DNA of 61,768 bases, taken from positions 1 through 61,768 of the forward strand of contig JAJDCP010000015.1 of the NCBI GenBank assembly GCA_029260765.1, in the 5' to 3' direction. The notes below the pieces were generated by a model. That model worked only from the letters and a program-made list of their open reading frames with translations, was not told the origin of the DNA and did no database searches. The DNA comes from Planctomycetota bacterium (GTDB lineage: Bacteria > Planctomycetota > J058 > JAJDCP01). This document shows positions 25,417 to 33,782 of this stretch, piece after piece. Made by a program: the position numbers and the translations under genes. The first letter of the stretch is position 1. Each line of letters opens with the position of its first letter.

Positions 25417-27432
25417 ATGGACACCCGACGCACCGTTGAGATCGGGCGCCTCCTGGAGCGACACCTCGCCAGCCCGCAAGAGCTGGGACTCGAGACGGAA
25501 CCCGGTGGCTGGGTTGCCATCGATAGTTTGTTGTTGGCGCTCCAAAAACAGGGGCATCGCCTGGGACTCGGCGACCTCGAGCTGTTCGTGCAGACAGACA
25601 ACCTCGAGCGCTACAGCATCGATGGCAACGGGCAGAAGATCCGCACCAACCAGGTCTCCTCTGAAGAAGAGCTGGATGTCAGCAAGGTCCGCCGGCTCGG
25701 TGACTTCGATCTGGAGAAGTGGATCGGCAAGGGCGGCATGGGTGATGTCTACCTGGCCACCCAGCTCTCGCTGCGGCGCAAGGTCGCGCTCAAGGTGCTG
25801 CCCCGTAGCCTGGCCGATGATCCTGATTTCTGTCGGCGCTTCCTGGCCGAGGCCCGGGCGGTCGCCGCCCTGACGCATCAGAATGTGGTGCAGGTCCATA
25901 CTGTCGGCATCGACGACGAGACCGGCAGGCTGTATTTCGCCATGGAATACATCCAGGGCACCAGCCTGACTGACTTCCTGCGCGAAACGCCTCCGAGCTA
26001 TGGGGCCATCGTGCACATCGTCAAGTCCGTCGCTCGGGCGCTCGACCATGCTTGGGAAAAGGGCATCCTGCATCGCGATATCAAGCCCAGCAACATCATG
26101 ATCGGCGCGAAGATGCGGGTGAAGGTGCTCGACTTCGGGCTCGCCAAGTCCCTGAAGTCGAACACCAAGCTGACCGCGACCGGGGTGGTGGTCGGCACTC
26201 CCGACTACATGGCCCCCGAACAGGCCGCCGGGAGCCCTCTCGACTGCCGGGCTGACCTCTATTCCCTCGGCGTGGTGCTCTACCAATTGCTCGGGGGGCA
26301 ACGGCCCTACGTGGCGGGCAGCGTGGCCAATCTACTGTTCCTGCTCTCTGCCTCTCCGCCTCGCAGCATAAGGTCGGTGCGGCCCGGCGTGCCCCAGCCG
26401 TTTGAGGACGTGTTGGAGCAGTTGCTCGCCCGCCATCCTGACGACCGCTACCGACACCCACGCCAGTTGATCGGCGACCTGAAAAAACTGGCAAACTACC
26501 TCGAAGAGAACGGTTTGGCAGACGATTGTCCTGAGGGTCCACCTGTGCCTTCGATCACGGTGCAGGAGGCGGAGCGTGGCTATGTCAGCGGGCGCTTGAT
26601 GCGGCCGCGCCCTGTTCGCAGCGAGCCTCCCCGCGAGCTGACACCGCCACGCGGCTTGTCCGATTTGAGCCCCCTGCCGGATTCAGACAGCCGGGTCAGC
26701 GCGTTCCATCCGGCAGCTGCGCCCCGTTCAAGGATCGTGCTGATGATCGCCGTGATGGTCGTGGCCGCCGCGGCGGTCTCGGGTTTGACCTATGCCATCA
26801 CGCGCCAGCTGCTGAACAACCAGCCGCCCCAAGGCAATACCGGCGCGCAGAATCAGCCGCGGCCCGACCTCCGCGACTTTCCCGGCTGGGAGATGGTGAC
26901 TTGGAGCGACAGCGTGTCGAGCCTGGTCTTCGGTACCGAAGCCGTACCCGGCAATGATGGCTCTTCGCGCTGGCGGCGTGTGCCGGACGGGCCCAACGCG
27001 GGGACCATCCAGGGCATCATGAGAGGGCGCTACAGCGTGCGGGTCGACGCACAGATTTTCCGCGTCGAAGGTGTCTTCGTCGACTGCAGCGCCCCGGACT
27101 TCGGCATCTATCTTGAGGTCGGGGGGCAGCCACTGTATGGCCTGGGAATCAAGAGCCTGAGCGAGGCAGCACGTCTGTGGAGCGTCGACAAGCTCGATCC
27201 GATCGAGGGGCGGGTCAGTCTCGAGCAAGGAGTGGCGCGTTTCGAGGACGGGCGGCTGCCGTTCTCGTTGAGCGTGGCGGGCTCACGCCTCTTGCTCGAG
27301 CTGGGCGGGGAGAGGCTGGAGCGCGATCTTCCCGCTCCCGCGAGCGGCTTCGCGCTGTTCGTGGGCTCCGATGACTTTGACCATCCTGCTGCGTATGGCG
27401 ACCTCGGCGTGCGGTTGGGCACGGCGCCCTGA
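25417..27432 (+). CDS. Ser/Thr kinase with N-terminal KptA (RNA 2'-phosphotransferase) lobe and LamG/DUF1080-like sensor
   Basis: The start at 25417 follows CGGAG. Residues 5-76 match the N-terminal winged-helix lobe of KptA/Tpt1: IGRLLERHL, then ELGLETEPGGWVAIDSLLLA, TDNLERYSI and KIRTNQ, the last being where KptA continues into its catalytic GHS. The protein instead goes on to a linker and a Hanks kinase (~94-350) with KWIGKGGMGDV, the VALK Lys near 124, LHRDIKPSN near 219 and DFGLAKS near 239. One TM helix is at ~438-462. The outer C-terminal ~200 residues are a beta-sandwich of the LamG/3-keto-disaccharide-hydrolase type and resemble the tail of the kinase at 28481. The KptA catalytic half is absent, so the lobe is probably a binding module. 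First gene of an operon to 31260. Confidence 0.88.
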   Translation: MDTRRTVEIGRLLERHLASPQELGLETEPGGWVAIDSLLLALQKQGHRLGLGDLELFVQTDNLERYSIDGNGQKIRTNQVSSEEELDVSKVRRLGDFDLEKWIGKGGMGDVYLATQLSLRRKVALKVLPRSLADDPDFCRRFLAEARAVAALTHQNVVQVHTVGIDDETGRLYFAMEYIQGTSLTDFLRETPPSYGAIVHIVKSVARALDHAWEKGILHRDIKPSNIMIGAKMRVKVLDFGLAKSLKSNTKLTATGVVVGTPDYMAPEQAAGSPLDCRADLYSLGVVLYQLLGGQRPYVAGSVANLLFLLSASPPRSIRSVRPGVPQPFEDVLEQLLARHPDDRYRHPRQLIGDLKKLANYLEENGLADDCPEGPPVPSITVQEAERGYVSGRLMRPRPVRSEPPRELTPPRGLSDLSPLPDSDSRVSAFHPAAAPRSRIVLMIAVMVVAAAAVSGLTYAITRQLLNNQPPQGNTGAQNQPRPDLRDFPGWEMVTWSDSVSSLVFGTEAVPGNDGSSRWRRVPDGPNAGTIQGIMRGRYSVRVDAQIFRVEGVFVDCSAPDFGIYLEVGGQPLYGLGIKSLSEAARLWSVDKLDPIEGRVSLEQGVARFEDGRLPFSLSVAGSRLLLELGGERLERDLPAPASGFALFVGSDDFDHPAAYGDLGVRLGTAP

Positions 27433-27613
27433 GCGTTCGGTCGCTGGAAAAAGTGGCGTCTTTCGCTCGGATCTGTCGGGCCGAGATGCACAGCGCTCCA
27501 TCATGTACAGTGGAAGGAACGCGGTTTCCGCGGCACACGGAAGCCGCCTCTACCAAGATCCCGCGGCATTGTGTCCAACAGTGATGCACGCTTGCAGAAA
27601 GGAGAGCCGTACG

Positions 27614-28408
27614 GTGCCCATAGAGAACCCCCCGGCCAGCCCCTCACCGGACGAGAACGAGTCTTCTCCATCGCTTGGCTCGCTGGCGTCTGAAGCGACG
27701 AGCGAGGCGCGTCTGGCAGACCGGGTGGCCCCGACACCGCCGGCACCCACTGCTGAAGAGATCAGCCCCGACAAACGCCCCCGCGATGAGACGCGCCGTA
27801 TCTCGCGGAGCAGTCTCAGCCTCGTGAGCGAAGCAGAGGCTGCCCCCGAAAGCACAGCTGCGGGCGAGTCTCCAGCGGAGAGTCCGCCAGAGTTCTTGTG
27901 CGTTGTCGACTTGATGAACCGAGAACCCAAGACCGTGCGGGCCGACAAGACGATGGCTTCGTACGCAGATTTGCGAGCCTGGACGGGCGTAGGACACGCC
28001 CTGGTCCTCGACCGCAACGGGGCGCTGGTGGGGTTGCTGACCGAACATGACTTCCTGGCAGTCTCTCCCTCGACGCGCGTTCCGAAACTATCGAAGGCTG
28101 ACCGCCGCCAGTTTCTCGATGGCCTGCCGATCGAGAAGGTGATGCGCAGCAAGATCCAGATCATTGGGCCACGCGCCACGGTGCAACAAGCGGCTGCGAT
28201 GATGGCCGAGCACAAGGTCGGTTGCTTGCCGGTGATGGATCAATCACGCCTGCTCGGCAGCATCGACCGCGACGTGGTGCTGGCCGCTCTGGCTCGAATC
28301 CAGCCAGCTCGCAAGCCCGCCGCAGAACAGAAGGGGAAGAAGTCCGACTCCTCGCGGCCTCCGCGTCCCACCGGCCGCTTCTCCCGATGGGCCCCCTGGC
28401 TGCGCTGA
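27614..28408 (+). CDS. CBS-domain pair protein
   Basis: GTG at 27614 is chosen for AAAGGAG 9 bases upstream. The first ~95 residues are low-complexity, Ser/Glu/Pro-rich and probably disordered. Two CBS domains follow: one around DLMNREPKTVRADKTMAS and GLLTEHDFLAVS, the second around VMRSKIQIIGPRATVQQAA and GCLPVMDQSRLLGSI. The C-terminus is basic. CBS pairs bind adenine nucleotides such as AMP, ATP or SAM and regulate partners. It sits between two kinase genes in the same direction (181 and 72 base gaps), so it may report nucleotide state to them or be their substrate. Confidence 0.88.
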   Translation: MPIENPPASPSPDENESSPSLGSLASEATSEARLADRVAPTPPAPTAEEISPDKRPRDETRRISRSSLSLVSEAEAAPESTAAGESPAESPPEFLCVVDLMNREPKTVRADKTMASYADLRAWTGVGHALVLDRNGALVGLLTEHDFLAVSPSTRVPKLSKADRRQFLDGLPIEKVMRSKIQIIGPRATVQQAAAMMAEHKVGCLPVMDQSRLLGSIDRDVVLAALARIQPARKPAAEQKGKKSDSSRPPRPTGRFSRWAPWLR

Positions 28409-28480
28409 GCTGAAACGGGCGCAGTCCTCTGCTAGACTAAGCAGGTTGGCCGGACCGCCCGGCCCTCAGTGGGGGAGTGG

Positions 28481-30271
28481 ATGCCTGCCAGTGCTGACCG
28501 CAACGAGCGCGATGCGTCTCCTCTCTCTGCACGGAATCCCTCGCGCGACCCCAGCCGGCGAGAATCTGCTGTCCCCAGCGGCTCTGACCGGCGTGTAGCG
28601 ACGGGCAGCTCAAGCGGCGCGCGACAGGCGAGCAGCGGACGCATGCTGCGGCTGGGCGACTTCATGATCGAGCGCACCCTCGGCAAGGGGGGCATGGGCA
28701 TCGTCTTTCTCGCCACCGAGATGTCTCTGCAGCGCCAGGTCGCGCTGAAGGTCTTGCCGCTGTCGATGAACAGCGATGAGACTTTTTGCCAGCGCTTCCT
28801 GGTCGAAGCGCGCGCTGCCGCGGCTCTGGATCATCCCAATATCGTGCGTGTCTATGCGGTCGGCCGCGACGCCGAGACGGGCCGCATCTATCTGTCCATG
28901 GAATACGTTCCGGGCCGCACACTCGACGATTGGATCAACGGCGAGGACCCACTGACTTTCGCGGATATCCTGCACGTCACGACTTCGGTGGCCGCGGCTC
29001 TCGATGTCGCTTGGGAGCGGAACATCGTCCATCGGGACATCAAGCCCAAGAACATCATGCTCGGTGCACGGCGGCGTGTGACGATCCTCGATTTCGGTCT
29101 GGCCAAAGTGCGCCACAGCACTCAGGGTCTGACCATGCCCGGGATGATCATCGGCTCCCCTGAATACATGTCTCCCGAGCAATCAGAAGGCCGCCCGATC
29201 GATGTGCGCAGCGACCTCTACTCGCTGGGCGTGGTGCTCTACGAAATGCTGGGAGGCGAAAAGCCCTTCTCGGGCAACACGCCGGCCGGACTGATCCATC
29301 TGCACGCCTTCGCCAACCCCCGCAGCATCTGCACGGCCCGCCGCAATGTCCCGCGCGAGTTTGAGCAGGTGATCTGCAAGCTGTTGGCCAAAGACCCCGA
29401 CGACCGCTATCCCTCACCCGCCGAGTTGATCGCAGATCTGGGGCTGATTGAAGACAAGCTCATAAGAGCCAGCCGCTTGGCCGAGGCCCCTTCGGGCTTG
29501 ACGGTCTTGCCCGTGGGATTCACCCAGCCGGGTAAGATCGATGACCAGGACACGCTCGATCTCGGCCAGGAGGCGAGTGCCCTCAAGCAGCGTGCTTCGG
29601 GGGGGGGCTTGCGGAGGCTGGTCATCACCGGGTTGCTTCTCGGCCTCGTCGGTGCGGGGGTGTTGGCTGGCTACCAGAACGGCTGGTGGATTCCCCAGCT
29701 GGTTGAAGGGCGTTCTCTGCTCTCCGAAGTGCAATGGAGCGAGCCGTTGGTGCCATGGCCCCGCAAGAGCGGGCACCGCCAGGGAAGCGGCAGCTCGCTT
29801 TGGGCCCATGTCAGCGATACCAGCGACGTCTTCATCGGCACCGGGCAGGGTAGCCTGGGCACCTCGATCGCCGATGGTTTCTGGCGCATTGAAGGCCGGT
29901 TGCTGCCCTGCGATGCTGCCGATTTCGGGGTCTTCGTCCACGTAGGCGAGCGGGTCTTTTGCGGGCTGACCGTACAACGTTGGGAAGACTTGCACCTGGT
30001 GTCCCTGGACGTGCGGGTGGATGATTCGGACGGAATCTCGCGTGCGCGCGCGCTGACACGGCAGGTCGAGCTTCCCCCTGAAGGCCTGCCTTTCGCGCTA
30101 TCGGTGGTCGGCAATCTGGTCGCCATCGAAGTCGACGGCAAGTTCTTCGCGCACAAAACCCTGGACGCGGCTGCCAGCCGTTTCGCACTGTCTGTGGTGG
30201 CAACACCGAAGCAAAAGGCCGCGTTCGCCGGGCTGTACCTGCGCCACGGCAGCACCCGGTCAGCGCCATGA
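28481..30271 (+). CDS. Ser/Thr kinase with single TM and LamG/DUF1080-like sensor
   Basis: ATG at 28481 with GGGGGAG 5 bases upstream. A ~50-residue Ser/Arg-rich N-terminus precedes a Hanks kinase (~60-320) with TLGKGGMGIVF, VHRDIKPKN near 184, DFGLAKV and SPEQ. The TM helix is at ~380-402 (LVITGLLLGLVGAGVLAGY). The extracytoplasmic part (DAADFGVFVHVGERVFCGL, LPFALSVVGNLVAIEVDGKF) resembles the C-terminus of the kinase at 25417, with the same order of strands, so the two are paralogues that differ by the KptA lobe. Its stop overlaps the next gene's first possible ATG (ATGA), indicating translational coupling. Confidence 0.92.
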   Translation: MPASADRNERDASPLSARNPSRDPSRRESAVPSGSDRRVATGSSSGARQASSGRMLRLGDFMIERTLGKGGMGIVFLATEMSLQRQVALKVLPLSMNSDETFCQRFLVEARAAAALDHPNIVRVYAVGRDAETGRIYLSMEYVPGRTLDDWINGEDPLTFADILHVTTSVAAALDVAWERNIVHRDIKPKNIMLGARRRVTILDFGLAKVRHSTQGLTMPGMIIGSPEYMSPEQSEGRPIDVRSDLYSLGVVLYEMLGGEKPFSGNTPAGLIHLHAFANPRSICTARRNVPREFEQVICKLLAKDPDDRYPSPAELIADLGLIEDKLIRASRLAEAPSGLTVLPVGFTQPGKIDDQDTLDLGQEASALKQRASGGGLRRLVITGLLLGLVGAGVLAGYQNGWWIPQLVEGRSLLSEVQWSEPLVPWPRKSGHRQGSGSSLWAHVSDTSDVFIGTGQGSLGTSIADGFWRIEGRLLPCDAADFGVFVHVGERVFCGLTVQRWEDLHLVSLDVRVDDSDGISRARALTRQVELPPEGLPFALSVVGNLVAIEVDGKFFAHKTLDAAASRFALSVVATPKQKAAFAGLYLRHGSTRSAP

Positions 30272-31260
30272 GAGAGGCAGACATGAGCGAGGACGCTCGC
30301 ATTCCGATCACGATCTTGACCGGCTTCCTGGGGAGCGGCAAGACCACGTTGCTCAACCGCATCCTGACCGAACCCCACGGCTTGCGCATCGCGGTGCTCG
30401 AGAACGAGTTCGGCGCGCTGGGCATCGATCAGGAGCTGGTCGTCAAAGCCGAAGACAGCATCTTCGAGATGAACAACGGCTGCATCTGTTGCACCATCCA
30501 CGACGGTCTCAATGAGACCTTGGTCAAGATCCTCAACAGGCGTGACCAGTTCGATTACGTCTTGATCGAGACTACCGGCATCGCCGACCCCAGCAAGATC
30601 GTCTCGCTGATCCTGATGGATGAAGACATCCAGCCTTTCATGCGCATGGACGGCCTGATCTGCCTGGCGGACGCGTTGCACTTCAAACAGCATTTCGAAG
30701 AACGTCCGGAGATCCGCAAGCAGTTGGCCTTCGCCGATGTGGTGATGATCAACAAGCGCGACCTGGTGCCCGAGGCTTACTTGACGGCGCTCGAGGGTCT
30801 GCTGAAGCAGGTCAATCCCCTGGCGCGCTATGCAACTTCAGCCTGGGCCGAGATTCCCATCGACAGCGTGATCGATATCGGTGGCTTCAGCCCTGAGCGC
30901 ATCCGCGATCTGCAAGCGAACGAGCTCAAGGCCATCAACCATGGCCACGCCCACGACAACATCACTTCGGTGGCCGTGCGCTTCGAGGCTGAGCTCGACT
31001 GGGATCTCTTCGCCACCTGGTTCGAGACCTTCACTCAACGTTGGGCACGCAACCTCTACCGCCTCAAGGGCATTCTCGCTGTGCGAGGCCGCAGCAAGCG
31101 CTTGGTACTGCAGGGAGTGCATGAGTTGATCTCGATCGAGGGCGACCGTGACTGGGAAGCTGACGAGTCCCGCTACACGACCATAGTCGCAATCGGCAAG
31201 CACCTGAAACTCGAAGACTTTGAGCAACAGGTCCGGGCGTGCCTGGCTGCGTCTCCCTGA
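30268..31260 (+). CDS. COG0523/CobW-family metallochaperone GTPase
   Basis: A SIMIBI GTPase of the family that delivers Zn, Co or Ni to target enzymes. GFLGSGKTTL (residues 19-28) is the P-loop, the metal-binding GCICC motif sits near 72, and the guanine-specificity NKRD is in VVMINKRDLV. The CobW C-terminal domain follows (LYRLKGILAV, about 255-320). The start may be 30283 (GAGAGG 5 bases upstream) rather than 30268, which overlaps the previous stop. Membership in a kinase operon is unusual; the metal and client are unknown. Confidence 0.9.
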   Translation: MREADMSEDARIPITILTGFLGSGKTTLLNRILTEPHGLRIAVLENEFGALGIDQELVVKAEDSIFEMNNGCICCTIHDGLNETLVKILNRRDQFDYVLIETTGIADPSKIVSLILMDEDIQPFMRMDGLICLADALHFKQHFEERPEIRKQLAFADVVMINKRDLVPEAYLTALEGLLKQVNPLARYATSAWAEIPIDSVIDIGGFSPERIRDLQANELKAINHGHAHDNITSVAVRFEAELDWDLFATWFETFTQRWARNLYRLKGILAVRGRSKRLVLQGVHELISIEGDRDWEADESRYTTIVAIGKHLKLEDFEQQVRACLAASP

Positions 31261-31279
31261 GCGTTACGGCTGTCGCTTT

Positions 31280-31768
31280 TCAGCCCGCCAGAAGCTCCTG
31301 GGCCTTGGCGATGATGTCCGAGGGTTCCATGCGGTCCTTGGCGCCATAGAAGTTGGTCAGCTTCGCCGTCTGGATCCATTGGAAGACGACTGCGCCCTGC
31401 TTGTCGAAGAAGAACACGCTGGGCTGCAAGAAAGCCTTCTTCGGGTAGCTGAGCGACATCGGGTGGTAGCGGCTTATGCAGGCACCGAGCTCATCGACAG
31501 TTTGCAGTTGTGGGTCAGAGAGCAGCGAGAAGGGTAGCTGCAGTTTCTCTTTGAACGTGGCGTTCTGTTCGACGCTATCGGCGGCCACACCGACGATGCG
31601 GACGTCCTCGTTGGCCAGTGCGCCGGAATGCTTGGAGAGCTTCTTCCAGAAGCTCTTGCAGTACGGTCACCAGCGCCCACGGTAGGTGCTGAGGATGGTC
31701 AAAGAACGTCCCTTCAGATCGTCGCGGCCGAAGGGGCTGCCGCGGTCGTCCAACAACTCAAACGCCAT
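31280..31768 (-). CDS. Peroxiredoxin-like (AhpC/TSA) selenoprotein, in-frame TGA at codon 34
   Basis: The frame from ATG 31768 (GGAGA 7 bases upstream) to the stop at 31280 is interrupted only by TGA at 31669-31667. Reading it as selenocysteine gives STYRGRW-U-PYCKSFWKKL, where AhpC/TSA-like redoxins have WCPYC, so Sec stands exactly at the first position of the redox CxxC. The continuation is a normal thioredoxin fold: VAADSVEQNATFKEKLQLPF, SLLSDPQ and PSVFFFDKQGAVVFQW. The length of 162 is typical. A hairpin with the spacing of a bacterial SECIS follows the TGA (see 31636-31656). The enzyme would reduce peroxides with a thiol partner. The alternative is a nonsense mutation or sequencing error. 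Confidence 0.82.
31636..31656 (-). promoter_or_regulatory. Bacterial SECIS-like hairpin
   Basis: On the minus strand, ten bases after the TGA, AGAGCTTC pairs perfectly with GAAGCTCT (8 bp) around the loop TGGAA. The loop begins 19 nt after the TGA and has G at its second and third positions. This satisfies the known bSECIS rule of a stem with a G-bearing apical loop about 16-37 nt downstream, which is where SelB binds. Confidence 0.72.
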
Positions 31769-31899
31769 CGTGTGTCTCCAGCCGGACGGGCCTGTCCGGG
31801 CGGCGCATGGTAGCACAATCGCATGCCAGCAGACGAAAACTTGTTGCCTGGCAGCCCTGGGATGTAGTCTGACCAACAGATGGAACTGGAGGAGCGACG

Positions 31900-32640
31900 A
31901 TGCGCGTCATCCGCAGCATGCACCCCGGCTGGTTGTCGAACACCTGGTTGCTCGCCGACCGTCCGGGGGGCAAGGCGTGCCTGATCGACAGTGGTGGGCC
32001 CACCTCCGCCATCGACCAGGCGATCGCCGACTGGCAGGTCGAGCTGCAGTTCGTGCTCTGCACCCACCACCACTACGACCACATCGCGAACAACCGCCAC
32101 TTTGTCGAACGCTACGGCGCGCAGGTCGCCGCCCACCCGAGCGAGCGTGACCGCATCGAGGCTTGTAGCCTGTCGCTCGAAGATGGCGCCGAGGTCGCGG
32201 TCGGAGAGCTGCGGCTGCGGGCGATGCATATCCCCGGCCACACCCTCGGGCAGCTGGCTTTCGCGCTCGACAGCGAGGCCGCTGTCTTCACCGGCGACAC
32301 GCTGTTCCGTGGCTCGGTCGGCGGGACGCGCGGTCCCGGCCACACGACCTACCAGGACCTGCACCACTCGATCATGTCGAGGCTGATGCAGCTGCCCCAC
32401 GATTGGACCGTGTATCCGGGCCATGAAGGCGAGACCAGCATCGGCGCCGAATGGGACCAGAACCCCTTCATCCGCATCTGGCGAGGCCTCGATCCTGAGG
32501 GGACCGAGCGCTGCACGGTCTCCGGCCAGCCGGGCCAGCTCGTGTTGTGGGCGGATGACTACGACGGCGGCCACAAGGCCTGGGTGCGCTTCGACGCCAG
32601 CGGAGACGACGTGGTCCCCGGCAGCCGGGTGGAGCGCTAG
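31900..32640 (+). CDS. Metallo-beta-lactamase-fold hydrolase, glyoxalase II-like
   Basis: GGAGGA precedes the ATG. The zinc motif THHHYDH, then HIPGHT, GDTLFRGSVGG and YPGHEGETSIG are all present in the order and spacing of hydroxyacylglutathione hydrolase-type enzymes, so both metal sites should be occupied. The C-terminal part (QNPFIRIW) agrees with the subfamily. Likely role: hydrolysis of a thioester or similar small molecule in the cytoplasm. The stop overlaps the GTG of the following membrane-protein gene, and the peroxiredoxin-like gene is divergent. Confidence 0.88.
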   Translation: MRVIRSMHPGWLSNTWLLADRPGGKACLIDSGGPTSAIDQAIADWQVELQFVLCTHHHYDHIANNRHFVERYGAQVAAHPSERDRIEACSLSLEDGAEVAVGELRLRAMHIPGHTLGQLAFALDSEAAVFTGDTLFRGSVGGTRGPGHTTYQDLHHSIMSRLMQLPHDWTVYPGHEGETSIGAEWDQNPFIRIWRGLDPEGTERCTVSGQPGQLVLWADDYDGGHKAWVRFDASGDDVVPGSRVER

Positions 32641-33683
32641 TGTCTGACGAGCTCACTCCCTACCGGGCTCGGCTGTACCGTGTCTGCTTCGGGCTGGCGG
32701 CGGTGTACAACCTGGCGTTCGGCATCTGGGCAGGCTTCTGGCCGCTGGCCTTCTTCGAGCTCTTCGAGCTGCCCCCTCCCCGGTATCCCGGAATCTGGGC
32801 CTGCCTGGGGATGGTGGTCGGGGTCTACGGCTTGCTCTATGCGTGGGCGGCTTGGCGGCTCGAGGCAGGCAAGCCCCTGATCGCAGTGGGCTTGCTGGGC
32901 AAGATCCTCGGGCCGATCGGCATGCTGGTCTCGATCTCGGCGGGCGACTTTCCCGCCAGGATGTTCAGCCTGTGTGTGTACAACGATCTGATCTGGTGGT
33001 TGCCTTTCTCCCTCTTCCTGCTGGAGGGCACGCGCATCCGGGCCACTTTGGTCCGGGCAGCTCCATGGCTGTGTGCTGGACTGCATGCGCTCGCTGTGGC
33101 CGCGTTGTTCCTGCTCGGACCCGGCAGCGAGCTCGAGCCGGACCTGGCGGTGCGCGCCGACTACATCCGCGGACATGTGCTGGTCTGGCGCCTGGGTTGG
33201 GGAGTCTGGATGGCCTCGGCGCTGAGCATCGTCGGCATGTATGCATGGTGGGGGGCGCGCCTGGTCGGATGGTGGGGAGTCGCCGGCTGTCTGCTTGGAG
33301 CTCTGGGGATGGTCTTCGACCTGAGCGGAGAGGCGCTCTACAGTGCCTGGTTGATCGACCAGTTGCAGGGCCATGTCGGAGGCCTGGAGACGGGTTTGGG
33401 GCTCGGCGTCCAGCCCCTGGCCACCTTCCTGACAGCCTGCATCGCCAACACCTTCTATACCCTGGGCGGGGTCTGCCTGACCGTGGGCAGCCGCGACCTG
33501 CCCGTGGGTCTGGTGGCCCTGCTCTGGAGCAGTTGGCTGGCCGGGTTGGGCATGTCTGTAGCGGCGGTGTTGGGCAGCTCTGTCGGCCTGCAGGCTGCCA
33601 GCGTCGTGCTGTTCCCCGGACTGTTGATCTGGTGCTGCTGGTTGGGCTGGATCTGGCGCCATCCAGTCGAGAGCAAAAACTGA
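32640..33683 (+). CDS. Polytopic membrane protein, unknown function
   Basis: The GTG start overlaps the last base of the preceding stop codon (TAGTG), so it is translationally coupled to the hydrolase gene. I count about 9-10 hydrophobic helices through 347 residues (FGLAAVYNLAFGIWAGFWPL, GMVVGVYGLLYAWA, PWLCAGLHALAVAALFLLG and others). Charged residues between helices are few. No family motif is recognised. The opening helix pair with an intervening ELFELPPPRYPG loop recalls small DoxX-like or alkane-type membrane families, which I cannot confirm. Confidence 0.75.
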   Translation: MSDELTPYRARLYRVCFGLAAVYNLAFGIWAGFWPLAFFELFELPPPRYPGIWACLGMVVGVYGLLYAWAAWRLEAGKPLIAVGLLGKILGPIGMLVSISAGDFPARMFSLCVYNDLIWWLPFSLFLLEGTRIRATLVRAAPWLCAGLHALAVAALFLLGPGSELEPDLAVRADYIRGHVLVWRLGWGVWMASALSIVGMYAWWGARLVGWWGVAGCLLGALGMVFDLSGEALYSAWLIDQLQGHVGGLETGLGLGVQPLATFLTACIANTFYTLGGVCLTVGSRDLPVGLVALLWSSWLAGLGMSVAAVLGSSVGLQAASVVLFPGLLIWCCWLGWIWRHPVESKN

Positions 33684-33782
33684 CAAGCTCTTCGAAAAAA
33701 GCAGGCTCCAAGATGCGATGTCAGGCACAGACCCAGCGGACCATCACCAGCCCATCATGAGAAACTACAGGAGTCCATCCCC

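Noticed and set aside
31280..31768. Pseudogene with a nonsense codon
   Set aside because: Only one stop, placed precisely at the redox Cys position and followed by a SECIS-like hairpin; the rest of the frame is intact. Kept as an alternative until the Sec machinery is checked.
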